Shown here piece by piece: positions 25,788 through 34,760 of a DNA stretch of 64,000 nucleotides; the stretch's first letter is position 1; each line of letters starts with the position of its first letter. The DNA comes from JAKAWQ01 sp035509315 (GTDB lineage Bacteria; Pseudomonadota; Alphaproteobacteria; Acetobacterales; Acetobacteraceae): assembly GCA_035509315.1 (NCBI GenBank), contig DATJLS010000002.1:31450-95449 (forward strand). Direction: 5' to 3'. The position numbers were made by a program, and so were the translations under genes. The notes under the pieces are model-generated. The model did no database searches. It saw only the letters and a program-made list of their open reading frames with translations, and had not been told where the DNA came from.

Positions 25788-26390
25788 TCATGCCCCGTCG
25801 CCAGGCGCCAATGCCAAATCCTCACCCCAGCGCCTGACCCGCGACCAGGATAGGCCGAAGTGATCGAGGGCCCGGCCCACCGATTGATCGACCATTTCAG
25901 CAATTCCCGAGGGCTTGGTGTAGAGCGCCGGGAGCGGTGGAGCGATGACCGCTCCCATTTCGGCCAACTGCAACATGGTGCGCAGATGCCCGACATGTAG
26001 TGGGGTTTCGCGCACCATCAGGACCAGGGTGCGGCGTTCTTTCAAGGTGACGTCGGCAGCGCGGGTGAGCAGGGTCGAAGTCACGCCGGTAGCGATCTCC
26101 GACATAGTGCGCACTGAGCATGGGGCAATGATCATGCCCAGGGTCGGGAACGAGCCTGAAGCGATGGCGGCGCCGACGTCCACCGACCGATGCACAACGG
26201 CCGCCTTGGCGTTGAGGTCGGCGATCTTGAGTCCAGTCTCTTGGGCGACGGTCAAGGCGGCGGATCTGGACGTCACCAAGTGGCTTTCGACCCCCATCTC
26301 GGCGCAGGCGTCCAGCACCCGGAGGCCGTAGAGTGCCCCCGAGGCGCCAGAGACGCCGACGATCAAACGCTGGGAAGGTTTGGGCGCCAA
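25788..26390 (-). CDS. ubiX: UbiX-type flavin prenyltransferase
   Basis: A 200-residue enzyme that makes prenylated FMN, the cofactor of UbiD decarboxylases. The G-V-S-G-A-S-G-A-L-Y-G loop is at residues 12-22. I-I-A-P-C-S-V-R-T-M near 87, L-V-L-M-V-R-E-T-P-L near 122 and P-P-L-P-A-L-Y near 151 are the FMN and prenyl-phosphate binding segments. It lies 100 bases after the ubiD-like gene on the same strand, so the two form a cofactor-plus-enzyme unit. The 122 bases between it and merR hold nothing I recognise. Confidence 0.93.
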   Translation of the reverse strand: MAPKPSQRLIVGVSGASGALYGLRVLDACAEMGVESHLVTSRSAALTVAQETGLKIADLNAKAAVVHRSVDVGAAIASGSFPTLGMIIAPCSVRTMSEIATGVTSTLLTRAADVTLKERRTLVLMVRETPLHVGHLRTMLQLAEMGAVIAPPLPALYTKPSGIAEMVDQSVGRALDHFGLSWSRVRRWGEDLALAPGDGA

Positions 26391-26490
26391 CGCAGTTCTC
26401 CTCAGCGGGTCCGCTTCAAGACAGGGCGCGCCGAGGGCCGAAGGCCGCAGAGCCGGGAACGTGAGCGAAGCGTTCTTGACAGACTAAACG

Positions 26491-28023
26491 TCACGCCTCG
26501 AAGTCCTCGTAGCCATATTCCGCTAAACGGGAGAGGATCCTTTCTTTCGTGCCGCTCGAAAAGCCGTTGGAGAAATCGGAGACCCCGGTTTGCGCTTTTC
26601 TGTAGTCAGCGTCCCAGTCAAAGGGAAATGTCGCGTCCAAAACCCATATCGGCGCCTCGTGGCGGTCTCTCTGCACGGGCGTCAACCACGGGTAAAGCGG
26701 GTTCGCCCCGAGGTCTTGGACGGCGCTCAGAGTGTCTGCGTTCATGCGGGTGTTGATCGCCCACCAGATGTCGGCCGGATCGGTCACATCGACATCTTCC
26801 TCGACGAAGATGATACCCGAGCCGATCAGCCGATGGCCCGAGCAGAGCGTGGAGATGATCTGCCGCCGCAGGCCTGGCTTGGGAGTATAGGCGACCGCGG
26901 GATTCCCCGGCCCGTGATGATAGACGGATTTCACATGGATTCCGTTGTCCTCAAGACGGTTACGGGCGCAGGCGGACATCATCAAGTAGACAATCGTCGT
27001 GGCCTCGTCGTGAGGTCTGCCCATGTTCGCCATCGTATGAATCGGGTTGCGGCGATGCGTGACCGCAGTCACCCGGGCGAGCGGCGCTCTGTACGGCTCA
27101 GTCACATGGCCGGTGTATTCACCGAACGGCCCGTCCGAGACGAGACTGTTGGTATCGATTTCGGCCTCGATCACCATCTCGGCGTTGGCAGGCACGTAAA
27201 GATCGTTGGTTTCGCATTTGACAAGCTGCAAGGCTTCGCCGCGCAGGCCGCCGGCGACGTCGCTTTCGCTGACGCCGTAAGGGAGCGCGCCGCCGGCCAC
27301 GAGATTGCTGATCGGATCTGCTCCGATGACCAGGGCGACCGGCATGGTCTTCTTGTATTCCTGCAGCATCTCGCCCCCGTGCTGCGCCGCGGGGAAGAGG
27401 AGGATGGTCAGCTCCCGCTTTCCCTGGAGCTGGCTTCGGTAGGTGCCCCAATTCACCCAGTCGCTGGCTCGGTCCCGTGTGACTACGATGTTCTGGGTGC
27501 CGACATAGCGACCGCCGTCGATCTCCTTGATCCACGGAATGGCGTAGGCTTCGAGGTCGACGTCGGCTTGGGTGACGACGATTTCCTTGCAAGCCGCAAC
27601 CGCGCGCGCGACATGTTCGGCGGCGATCGGGTGGCGGATCCGCTCGCGAACGATTTCAATCAGCGATAGCGGCGGGGTGTCTTTCGGCAAGCCAAGCGCC
27701 AGAGCGATCCGTGCATGCAGGTGTGGATGCGAGGGCCCCAGAGCGCCCGCAAGAATCTTCTGACCCTCATAGCCAATCACGTTCTCGAAGAGCGGGGCTG
27801 GCGCTCCCCGCTCCATCGCCCACCGTCCCAGCGCGCCCGCCTCGTAACGCCAGTCGACAGGCGCGCTCACCCGACGCAGCTCATCCTCTTGTTCGAGGAC
27901 CTCAACGAACGTGCGAATATCCTTGGCGCACCCAAGTTTGGTGAAGGCAGAGGCGTTGTCCGTCATGGCAGGACCGGTCTGGCTTTGCTCGGCTTCGTTT
28001 TCGGGCGGCGGTGGCGTTGCCAT
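26491..28023 (-). CDS. UbiD-family prenyl-FMN decarboxylase
   Basis: A 510-residue enzyme of the UbiD family, which reversibly decarboxylates aromatic or unsaturated acids. Visible motifs include N-W-G-T-Y-R near residue 195, the cofactor region P-Y-G-V-S-E-S-D-V-A-G-G-L, E-A-E-I-D and D-G-P-F-G-E-Y-T-G-H with conserved E and R residues. The substrate is uncertain; the context of aromatic aldehyde and phenol genes suggests a phenolic acid. The ATG at 28023 has AGGGA eight bases upstream; the internal ATG at 27966 has none. Confidence 0.9.
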   Translation of the reverse strand: MATPPPPENEAEQSQTGPAMTDNASAFTKLGCAKDIRTFVEVLEQEDELRRVSAPVDWRYEAGALGRWAMERGAPAPLFENVIGYEGQKILAGALGPSHPHLHARIALALGLPKDTPPLSLIEIVRERIRHPIAAEHVARAVAACKEIVVTQADVDLEAYAIPWIKEIDGGRYVGTQNIVVTRDRASDWVNWGTYRSQLQGKRELTILLFPAAQHGGEMLQEYKKTMPVALVIGADPISNLVAGGALPYGVSESDVAGGLRGEALQLVKCETNDLYVPANAEMVIEAEIDTNSLVSDGPFGEYTGHVTEPYRAPLARVTAVTHRRNPIHTMANMGRPHDEATTIVYLMMSACARNRLEDNGIHVKSVYHHGPGNPAVAYTPKPGLRRQIISTLCSGHRLIGSGIIFVEEDVDVTDPADIWWAINTRMNADTLSAVQDLGANPLYPWLTPVQRDRHEAPIWVLDATFPFDWDADYRKAQTGVSDFSNGFSSGTKERILSRLAEYGYEDFEA

Positions 28024-28516
28024 GTCATCGGTCCCTGAATTCGGGTGCGGTGGCGCACCGGGTTGCTGGTGTTGCGGCCCCGCGCGGACGACATAAAACT
28101 TCAAGGACGGCGGACCCACGCGAGCCTTGGGCGGACGATGCGGCATCGTCGCTCGGACAGTCTATGCGGCGCAGTCTGAGATTTCTTCGGGATCGTCCTG
28201 GAACGACGAAGCTGGCTGTTTCGGCTAATGAAGAGGGTGCAGCTTCGCTCATACACGGAATCTGTGCTGGTCCATTAATGCCCAATTGGGCACCGGACGC
28301 GCCGGATGCGCTGTTAGGCGGTCTCTACGTGTAACGGACTGCAATCATCCGCAGCCGGGATCGCAATCATCGACATGATGGAATCACGCTGAGTACAACT
28401 GGCGTTCCGGCTCCGGTTCATGCTCATTGCAACTCGATCCAAGATCGTTGCAACCGGATCGCTATCAACGCCGGCCGATCCGCTTTCATTACAACTTGAA
28501 GCTCGACCGCTTGTTC
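28024..28516. other. Non-coding gap before tetR
   Basis: About 490 bases between divergent ubiD and tetR genes. Open frames here show no family features. The last 150 bases are rich in GATC and in TTGCAAC/CATTACAAC-like words at irregular spacing, which could be regulatory. The rest holds nothing I recognise. Confidence 0.4.
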
Positions 28517-28532
28517 CAGAACGATCGTTCTG
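28517..28532. promoter_or_regulatory. Perfect 16-bp palindrome, probable TetR operator
   Basis: CAGAACGATCGTTCTG is fully self-complementary and ends 13 bases before the tetR ATG at 28546. Its right half matches the candidate site in front of the related tetR gene at 5232. Confidence 0.65.
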
Positions 28533-28545
28533 ACATGTTGGCTTC

Positions 28546-29145
28546 ATGTCGCGCCCCAAGCTCTACGACCGCAACGAAGTCCTCCATCGCGCCATGGAGC
28601 TGTTTTGGTCGCGTGGCTATTACGCGACCTCGATCGACGATCTGGTGCGCTCGACCGGCGTGAGCCGGCACGGACTCTATTCGGAATTCGGCGATAAGCG
28701 CGGCCTGTTCGTCGCCGTCATGGAGACCTACTTCGAGACCGTCGTCTCACCTGCGTTTGGTTGCGTAGAGGCCAAAGGCGCCGGGCTTGCGGACATCCGC
28801 GCCTATTTCGATATGCAGATCCGACTGGCGGCTGCGAAGGGCCTGCCGGGACCGGGCTGCCTCGTCGCCAACACCATGACCGAGAGCGGCCCGCACGATG
28901 CAGCGTTCAGCGCGCTGGTGCGACACCATCTCGACCGCCTGGACGCCGGCTTCCGCAATGCCCTTTGGGGCGCATACTCCCGACGCCAGCCACGGGACGC
29001 CGCGGTCATCGACGACCTCGCGCGCTTTCTGACGATTGCCGCACAGGGCTTGTGGTCTGTTTCTCGCGTCACGCCGGAGCCGGGCTCGTTGACGGCGTTC
29101 GTGGACAACCTCCTCCGACCAATCGAAGAAAGGCTCATCCGATGA
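28546..29145 (+). CDS. TetR/AcrR-family transcriptional regulator
   Basis: A 199-residue regulator. The helix-turn-helix spans residues 10-50 and ends G-L-Y-S-E-F-G-D-K-R-G-L-F; the C-terminal domain has the P-G-C-L-V-A-N-T motif near residue 105. It overlaps the following membrane-protein gene by four bases (ATGA), so it probably controls that gene and itself through the palindrome upstream. It is similar in layout to the regulator at 5232-5831. Confidence 0.92.
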   Translation: MSRPKLYDRNEVLHRAMELFWSRGYYATSIDDLVRSTGVSRHGLYSEFGDKRGLFVAVMETYFETVVSPAFGCVEAKGAGLADIRAYFDMQIRLAAAKGLPGPGCLVANTMTESGPHDAAFSALVRHHLDRLDAGFRNALWGAYSRRQPRDAAVIDDLARFLTIAAQGLWSVSRVTPEPGSLTAFVDNLLRPIEERLIR

Positions 29146-29590
29146 CGACAGCGCGGTTTCCGACGCGGGCCTTCGTGCTGACATGCGTGATCGTCAGCAT
29201 CTGGGTCAACGCTTCCGAGATCTTCCGCTACTTCGTCTTCGTCCTGCCGATGACGCGGCGGACGCTGGCGATGGTCTCCAATGTGGCGCCGATGAACCTC
29301 CCGGTCTTCCTGGTCTGGGGGGTGTGGGACACGGTGCTCGTGGTGATGAGCGTGCTGTTCACCTGGCTTTATGCTCAAGCGTTCGGTGCGGGCGCTCGCT
29401 CGGCGGCACGCTGAACTGGCTGTTCTTCTTCGTGCTCTTCTGGGTCGCGATGTGGAATATGAATCTCGCGAAATCTGCGACGCTCGCGGTCGCGTTGCCG
29501 CTCGCATGGATAGAGCTTGTTGTTGGCAGCCTTTTAGCTGTGCGTTTTCTTCCCGCCCCGACCGAACGGGTATCTACGGTGATTTCGTAG
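29142..29590 (+). pseudogene. Small membrane protein gene interrupted by a frameshift
   Basis: From the ATG at 29142 the frame gives 90 residues with three hydrophobic segments and stops at 29414. Around 29395-29400, in a GGCGCTCGCTCGG run, the next frame continues as L-G-G-T-L-N-W-L-F-F-F-V-L-F-W-V-A-M-W with two more helices, to a stop at 29590. One missing base (or two extra) would restore a protein of about 149 residues with roughly five helices. It may be a real lesion or a sequence error. I do not recognise the family. Confidence 0.65.
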
Positions 29591-29643
29591 CTATCTCGGA
29601 AATCATTGCGCAATCTGAGGAGCGGACTCGCGCATTCTTCGGT

Positions 29644-30447
29644 TCAGAGAAGAATCTTACCCTGTGAGGGATTCCCGCTCATTGAGGCCAGATAAGTCCT
29701 GGGAGGCTGCCCCATCGCTCGGGTGAACATCGTTGTGAAGGCGCCGGCACCGGAATAGCCGAGGTCGTGCGCAACTCGCGTGATGCTGTCGCCGTCGGCC
29801 AGCCGCTCGATCGCGCAAATGAGACGGAGTTGCTCGCGCCAGCGGCCGAACGAGAGACCTGTCTCCGTTTGGAAGAGCCGCGCGAGCGTTCGGGGACTGG
29901 TTCGGGCGACTGCCGTCCAATCCTCGAGATTACGATCATCACCAGGCTCCGCCGTCAGCGCGGTTATGACCCGGCGCAGGCGCGGATCGTGCCCGTGCGG
30001 CAGAAACAGTCCGAGGGGCACAAGGCTCGTCACCTCGTCGACGAGAACGCGCATGGCGCGCTCTGCCCGGCCGTCGGACGGCCAGTGCCAACCAAGGTCG
30101 ATCGCCCGCATCACCAGTTCCCGGAGCAGCCCCGTCAGTGCGAAGACTGCGCAGCTCCGCGGCAATCCATCGAAAGCCGTCGTATCGACATAGGCGATAC
30201 TCACAGAACTCCGCTTCGTATAATTCGCCCAGTGGACAGTGCTGCCGGGAATCCAGGCGGCCCGACCCGGCGGCGTTACCCAGACGCCATCGTCCGTCTG
30301 AAGGCGTAGGGCGCCAAGGCTGAGAAAGATCAGTTGGGCGCGCTCATGGCTGTGGCGCGCTATCGAACTTCCCGAAGGATACTCCTCCGCTTTGGCGACC
30401 AGCGGGCGCGGGGCGCGATCAGGGTCCGTGAGGCGGGAAACTGGCAT
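29644..30447 (-). CDS. AraC-family transcriptional regulator
   Basis: A 267-residue regulator with an N-terminal cupin domain (R-H-S-H-E-R-A-Q-L-I-F near residue 31, P-P-G-R-A-A-W-I-P near 59) and a C-terminal double HTH (S-P-R-T-L-A-R-L-F, then V-A-H-D-L-G-Y-S-G-A-G-A-F-T-T-M-F-T-R). This is the NimR/YdcN-like layout. It is divergent from the FMN reductase gene, 114 bases apart, and may control it. Confidence 0.9.
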   Translation of the reverse strand: MPVSRLTDPDRAPRPLVAKAEEYPSGSSIARHSHERAQLIFLSLGALRLQTDDGVWVTPPGRAAWIPGSTVHWANYTKRSSVSIAYVDTTAFDGLPRSCAVFALTGLLRELVMRAIDLGWHWPSDGRAERAMRVLVDEVTSLVPLGLFLPHGHDPRLRRVITALTAEPGDDRNLEDWTAVARTSPRTLARLFQTETGLSFGRWREQLRLICAIERLADGDSITRVAHDLGYSGAGAFTTMFTRAMGQPPRTYLASMSGNPSQGKILL

Positions 30448-30561
30448 GACCGAATCTATGAGTCGTTTGGCCTAATCACGGAAGCATAAACATGAACTTC
30501 CTTTATCATGCCAACTGTCCCTCGTCGAGGGGCCGTCGTTCCCCCTTCGAGGTCTCGTCCG

Positions 30562-31143
30562 ATGTCAGCTCCGTTTCGCCTGCTAGGCATTTCCGGCAGC
30601 TTGCGCGCCGATTCATTTTCCTCTGCGGTCCTGACGGCGTTGGCCGAAGCCGCCGCGCCGATGGCGTATTTCGAGTTCGCCGATATCGGCGCGCTGCCCC
30701 ACTACAACCAGGATCTGGAGGGGGCGCTTCCCCTCACCGTGTCGGAGTTCAAGGCCAGAGTCGCAGCGGCGGACGGGGTGGTGCTCGTCTCGCCCGAGTT
30801 CAATCACGGCGTTCCCGGCGTTCTCAAGAACGCGCTCGACTGGGGTTCACGGCCTGTGTTTCGCGCGCCGTTCACCGAGAAACCCGTGCTGATGGTGACG
30901 TCATCGCCCGCGTTCACTGGCGGGGTTCGCGCGCAATACCAGCTGCGCGAGACCCTGGCCTCGATGCTCGCCCGCCCCGTCGTCACCCCCGAAATCGTCG
31001 TCGGCCAAGTTCACAGCAAGATTGTCGATGGCCGTTTCGTCGACGAAGCGGCCGTCGAGTATGCGCTCAAGGGCTTCGCTGCGCTGTTCGATGAAATCCG
31101 CCGGGTTGAGGCGAGCCGGCCGCGCGCTGCGATCGCTAGCTGA
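30562..31143 (+). CDS. NADPH-dependent FMN reductase
   Basis: A 193-residue flavodoxin-fold enzyme. G-I-S-G-S-L-R-A-D-S-F-S at residues 9-20 binds the FMN phosphate, and S-P-E-F-N-H-G-V-P-G-V-L-K-N-A-L-D-W near residue 77 is the chromate/quinone/azo-reductase family signature. It reduces flavins, quinones or nitro/azo compounds. The ATG at 30562 begins the typical sequence; GAGG lies about ten bases before it. Confidence 0.92.
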   Translation: MSAPFRLLGISGSLRADSFSSAVLTALAEAAAPMAYFEFADIGALPHYNQDLEGALPLTVSEFKARVAAADGVVLVSPEFNHGVPGVLKNALDWGSRPVFRAPFTEKPVLMVTSSPAFTGGVRAQYQLRETLASMLARPVVTPEIVVGQVHSKIVDGRFVDEAAVEYALKGFAALFDEIRRVEASRPRAAIAS

Positions 31144-31160
31144 CAGCAGGATCAAGCCCG

Positions 31161-32249
31161 ATGGCCGGCGAACGCTCATCTTCACTCATGGCAGATGCGC
31201 CCACGGGCCTTCTCGCCCAGCCCATTCTTGGCGTCTTGGGCGGGATCCTCGTTGTCGCACTTTCGTTTGCGTCCGCGGCCCTCCTTCCGCCGCCAGTGGT
31301 CAATGGGTGGGTCGGACTGGGGCTGACAGCCGCAGTGCCGACCCTCATCGTCCAGACAACAGTGTGGCGCGGGCACCCCCGCACAATCGTCGGGCAGCCG
31401 CTCCGAGGACTGACGGGCGTCATGGTCATGACGGCATCCGGGGCGGGCGTTTCTGTTGCCGCTCTCCTGGGTTTCGGCGGCGGCGACCTGCGGCCGACGC
31501 CCTTCGTGATCATGCCGCTGGTTTGCGCCGTCCCGATCATCCTGTGGCAGGTCTTCTTGTTCGAGTGTTGGCCATTTCGCCGGCTTTCGGAGTCACCCAT
31601 CACAATTGGACTTCTGACGCTGGTGACAAGCTATGTCGCGGTGGCGGTCGGCGTTCACCTCTTCTTCAACGACGCTTTCCTGCGGGGGGCGGCATTCTAC
31701 GATGCGCGCCTCGATCCGGGAGGATTGTTCGACGCACGCGACATCGTTGCGATTGCAGTCGCATCTGCCGGTGGCGTTCTCGGCTTGGCCGCGTTGGATT
31801 TCTGGCCGGTGGCGGCGTTGGCGAGGTTGCTGCCGATCCTAAACGACCAGCCAGGGCGCGGCATCGCCGGTCTCGCTTTTTCGCTTGGAGCCGCCATCGC
31901 GCTTTGGGCTGCGTGTTGTCTCTGGTCGGGTGCGGATGTCGCTACGTTCCAGGCCCGTGTTTGTGTCTCCTTCATTTTTGGGATGTTCGTCCTGCTGGTG
32001 ATGTTGCAGGGCTCGGCTTTTTCCGGCCAGCGACAGCCCCTCCGGGGCCTCTTCGTTATTGGCTCGGCGGCCATGATCGCAGTGGTTGCCTACCCGCTCT
32101 ACCGCCAAGTCGCCGCTTGGCGAGGCGGCCTAGCTTCGGCAACGGAGCTCGATACCTGGATTTCGACGGTGATGCTCGCAATCACCTTTCCGGGCATGGG
32201 CGTGTTGGCCGACCTTTTCGACTTCTGGCCCCTCAGGCGATCGCAGTGA
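31161..32249 (+). CDS. Internally repeated integral membrane protein, unknown
   Basis: A 362-residue protein with roughly ten hydrophobic helices and no family I recognise. Two short motifs recur: an aromatic-x-x-W-P motif (F-E-C-W-P-F 134-139, L-D-F-W-P-V 212-217, F-D-F-W-P-L 353-358) and Q-P-x-R-G (79-83, 230-234, 292-296). This suggests duplication of a helix-loop unit. It ends by overlapping the outer-membrane MetA-like gene (GTGA), so the two proteins are made together, one in each membrane. Confidence 0.7.
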   Translation: MAGERSSSLMADAPTGLLAQPILGVLGGILVVALSFASAALLPPPVVNGWVGLGLTAAVPTLIVQTTVWRGHPRTIVGQPLRGLTGVMVMTASGAGVSVAALLGFGGGDLRPTPFVIMPLVCAVPIILWQVFLFECWPFRRLSESPITIGLLTLVTSYVAVAVGVHLFFNDAFLRGAAFYDARLDPGGLFDARDIVAIAVASAGGVLGLAALDFWPVAALARLLPILNDQPGRGIAGLAFSLGAAIALWAACCLWSGADVATFQARVCVSFIFGMFVLLVMLQGSAFSGQRQPLRGLFVIGSAAMIAVVAYPLYRQVAAWRGGLASATELDTWISTVMLAITFPGMGVLADLFDFWPLRRSQ

Positions 32250-33187
32250 AGTCGTTATCGATCAGATGGCGCGTTGCTACTGCTCTCGGGGCTATCGCCG
32301 CCTCCGGCGCCGTCGCAAATCCCGCGGGGGCAGCGCCGCCCGTCGCTCAGCCGCCAATGGATCTCGGGCAGACGAGCTTCCTCGATGGCGAGGCGGGCCA
32401 AGGTGCTCTTCTCGAGGTGATCGGCGATGGGGTCACGGCGGACTATTTCACCGATTCGAACGGCAAGCGTCTGCCTGGGCGCCATGAGCTACAAACCGGC
32501 AGCATCACGTTCCATCCAGCCTATGTGTCTGGCGTACAGTTCGTGGGTGGGCATCTGGGTGTCGAAAGCCTCCTTCCCATTGTCGTGGTGCATTCGGACC
32601 TTGTAGGGCAGTCGGAAGCGACTATGGGCGGCGTGGGCGACATTACGGTCGCGCCCTTTATCCAATGGTCCGATGCTTCCCTGTTCGGCCGCCCGCTTTC
32701 AGTTCGGCTCGCCCTGCAGTTCGTCGCGCCGACCGGCTCATATTCGCCTCACAACCAGATCAACTTCGGCCAGAACGCCTGGCAGCTTTCGCCCTATCTC
32801 GCCGCCACCTGGCGCGTGACGCAACGTTGGGAGATCAGCAGCCGGCTGACCTACGACTGGAGCAGCCGCAACGACAGCCCTTCGCCAGCATATGGGGCCA
32901 GCAACATCCAGGCGGGCGATCAGATGGAAATGAATCTATCCGCCTCCTACGCCGTGTCAGAGCGTTGGCGAATAGGCGTTTCGGGTTACGCGCTTCGACA
33001 ATTGGACGATGCCAGGATCGGCGGGGCGCCGGTTTCTGGATCACGTCAGCAGGCGTTCGGCTTAGGTCCGGGCGTGCTCTGGAATCTCGGAAGCGCGACG
33101 GCAATCGCGACGGCCTATCGCGAGTTTGCGACCGAGAACCGGCCCGAAGGCTACCAACTTGTGCTTCGCCTGCTTCAGCCGTTCTGA
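32246..33187 (+). CDS. MetA-pathway-of-phenol-degradation-like outer-membrane protein
   Basis: A 313-residue protein with an N-terminal signal (hydrophobic at residues 10-28, A-G-A-A-P cleavage area) and alternating beta-strand pattern ending in F, typical of outer-membrane barrels. P-T-G-S-Y, N-F-G-Q-N-A-W-Q-L-S-P-Y-L-A and the aromatic strand ends fit the phenol MetA-type (SphA) family, proposed to admit aromatics or alkanes. Start is GTG at 32246, overlapping the previous stop; no ATG lies near the signal sequence. Confidence 0.78.
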   Translation: MKSLSIRWRVATALGAIAASGAVANPAGAAPPVAQPPMDLGQTSFLDGEAGQGALLEVIGDGVTADYFTDSNGKRLPGRHELQTGSITFHPAYVSGVQFVGGHLGVESLLPIVVVHSDLVGQSEATMGGVGDITVAPFIQWSDASLFGRPLSVRLALQFVAPTGSYSPHNQINFGQNAWQLSPYLAATWRVTQRWEISSRLTYDWSSRNDSPSPAYGASNIQAGDQMEMNLSASYAVSERWRIGVSGYALRQLDDARIGGAPVSGSRQQAFGLGPGVLWNLGSATAIATAYREFATENRPEGYQLVLRLLQPF

Positions 33188-33256
33188 GGCGGGCCAAACC
33201 AAAAGCCGCTGCTCGCAACCACGATGGGCGGCCTTTTCGGAGAAAAGGAGATTCTG

Positions 33257-33634
33257 ATGAGCACCGAAGACATCAAGGCCCGTGAAGACCAGCGCTTTGC
33301 CGCGCTTCTGGCGGGCGACATCGATGCGCTGGCGCCGCTGCTTCACAGGGACCTGCGCTATGTGCATTCGAGCGGCGATATCGAGAACCGCGACGCCTAT
33401 CTCGCCGAGCTGCGCGCTGGCGCATCGTCCTACCTGGAAGCAAGGCGCTCGAATGAGAAGATCGTCGTGCATGGCGAGACCGCGATGGTCTTCAACCAGC
33501 TAGATATGTCGGTCATCCATCTGGGTCAGCCGCGCCAAGTCCATTCGGCCGCGCTCGCGGTCTGGGTTCTGGAACAGGGATCCTGGCAGCTAATCGCGCT
33601 GCAATCGACTGCACTCAAGCCATCTGACGCTTGA
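33257..33634 (+). CDS. NTF2-like (DUF4440) protein
   Basis: A 125-residue single-domain protein of the NTF2/SnoaL-like fold: L-L-A-G-D-I-D-A-L-A-P-L-L-H-x-D-L-R-Y-V-H-S-S-G near residue 18 and V-W-V-L-E-Q-G-S-W-Q-L-I-A-L-Q near the end. Members are small isomerases or dehydratases or have no known activity. AGGAG sits six bases before the ATG, and a CCTTTT/AAAAGG hairpin overlaps that ribosome site. Confidence 0.85.
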   Translation: MSTEDIKAREDQRFAALLAGDIDALAPLLHRDLRYVHSSGDIENRDAYLAELRAGASSYLEARRSNEKIVVHGETAMVFNQLDMSVIHLGQPRQVHSAALAVWVLEQGSWQLIALQSTALKPSDA

Positions 33635-33779
33635 GAGGTCACCGGATGGATCCGCGCTGCGGCGGAGCAACGAGTCTTTCGATCTCTTAGCCCGGATTAA
33701 TTCCGCCAGCAAAAGCGATCTCGGCGCGCCGAACCAACTGTCCGCAAGTCGAGGCCCCTAGCCGAAATGGAGAAGTACC

Positions 33780-34673
33780 ATGAACGATCAGCCGCCGCCC
33801 TCCACCTTTGCCCATCGCTTTATGCTGGTCAACGGACTGCGTACGCACTTCGTGATCGGCGGCCCCGACAATGCCGAGGTTGTCGTGCTCCTGGCGGGCT
33901 TCCCCGAAACCTGGTTCGCCTGGCGCAAGGTCATTCCACTGCTGACCGAACACTATCGGGTTGTAGCGCTGGATTTGCCGGGTCAAGGCGATACCGACAA
34001 GCCGCTTGAAGGATACGATACGCAGGCGCTGGCCGAGCATGTCGGTGCGCTGCTCATTCGCCTGGGCGTCACCCGCTATTTTTTGGTGGGTCACGACGTA
34101 GGCGCCTGGGTCGCGTTCACCCATGCGCTGCTGTTTCGTGAAGAGCTGAAACGGCTCGTTCTGCTCGACGCCGGCATTCCTGGTGTGACGCTGCCGGACA
34201 TGCTGCCAACCGCGCCTGATCGGGCCTGGCGCACCTGGCATTTTCCCTTCCACGCGATACCTGATCTCCCGGAAGCGCTGATCGAGGGCAAGGAACGAAT
34301 CTATCTCGACTGGTTCCTCCGCCGGAAGGCCGCCGATCCGAACAGCTTCAGCGAAGCGGATATCGATGAGTATCTGCGGGCTTTTCGTTCGCCTGGCGGA
34401 TTGCGGGCGGGGCTTGCGCCCTATCGCGTGGTCAGCCGCTCGGCCGAGCAGAACCGTGCGCTGGTTGCCCAGGAGAGGCTCACCATGCCGGTGCTGGCGC
34501 TGAGCGCTGATCAGGGCTCGATCGCTGACATGGCCTCACCGCTTCGCCCCTTCGCATCCGATGTCCGCGGTGAGACAATCGCAGCGTGCGGCCATTTCCT
34601 GCCCGAGGAGCAGCCCGACGCTGTTGCGCGGGTGCTGATGGATTTCTTTGGCGAGGGTCGAGTAGTTCCGTAA
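33780..34673 (+). CDS. Alpha/beta hydrolase, epoxide hydrolase/haloacetate dehalogenase type
   Basis: A 297-residue hydrolase. The nucleophile is an aspartate in V-G-H-D-V-G-A-W (D106) rather than serine. The oxyanion region reads A-G-F-P-E-T-W near residue 39 and the late histidine lies in A-A-C-G-H-F-L. An Asp nucleophile points to epoxide hydrolase or dehalogenase chemistry. GGAG lies seven bases before the ATG. It is followed by a convergent hxlR-type gene. Confidence 0.88.
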   Translation: MNDQPPPSTFAHRFMLVNGLRTHFVIGGPDNAEVVVLLAGFPETWFAWRKVIPLLTEHYRVVALDLPGQGDTDKPLEGYDTQALAEHVGALLIRLGVTRYFLVGHDVGAWVAFTHALLFREELKRLVLLDAGIPGVTLPDMLPTAPDRAWRTWHFPFHAIPDLPEALIEGKERIYLDWFLRRKAADPNSFSEADIDEYLRAFRSPGGLRAGLAPYRVVSRSAEQNRALVAQERLTMPVLALSADQGSIADMASPLRPFASDVRGETIAACGHFLPEEQPDAVARVLMDFFGEGRVVP

Positions 34674-34760
34674 GCTGGAAGGTCTTGTGGCGATTTGACA
34701 CCTTCATCGCTGAACGAGGTGGCGGACGGATAAAATGTGTTCTTGGCGTCGAGGCCGACT

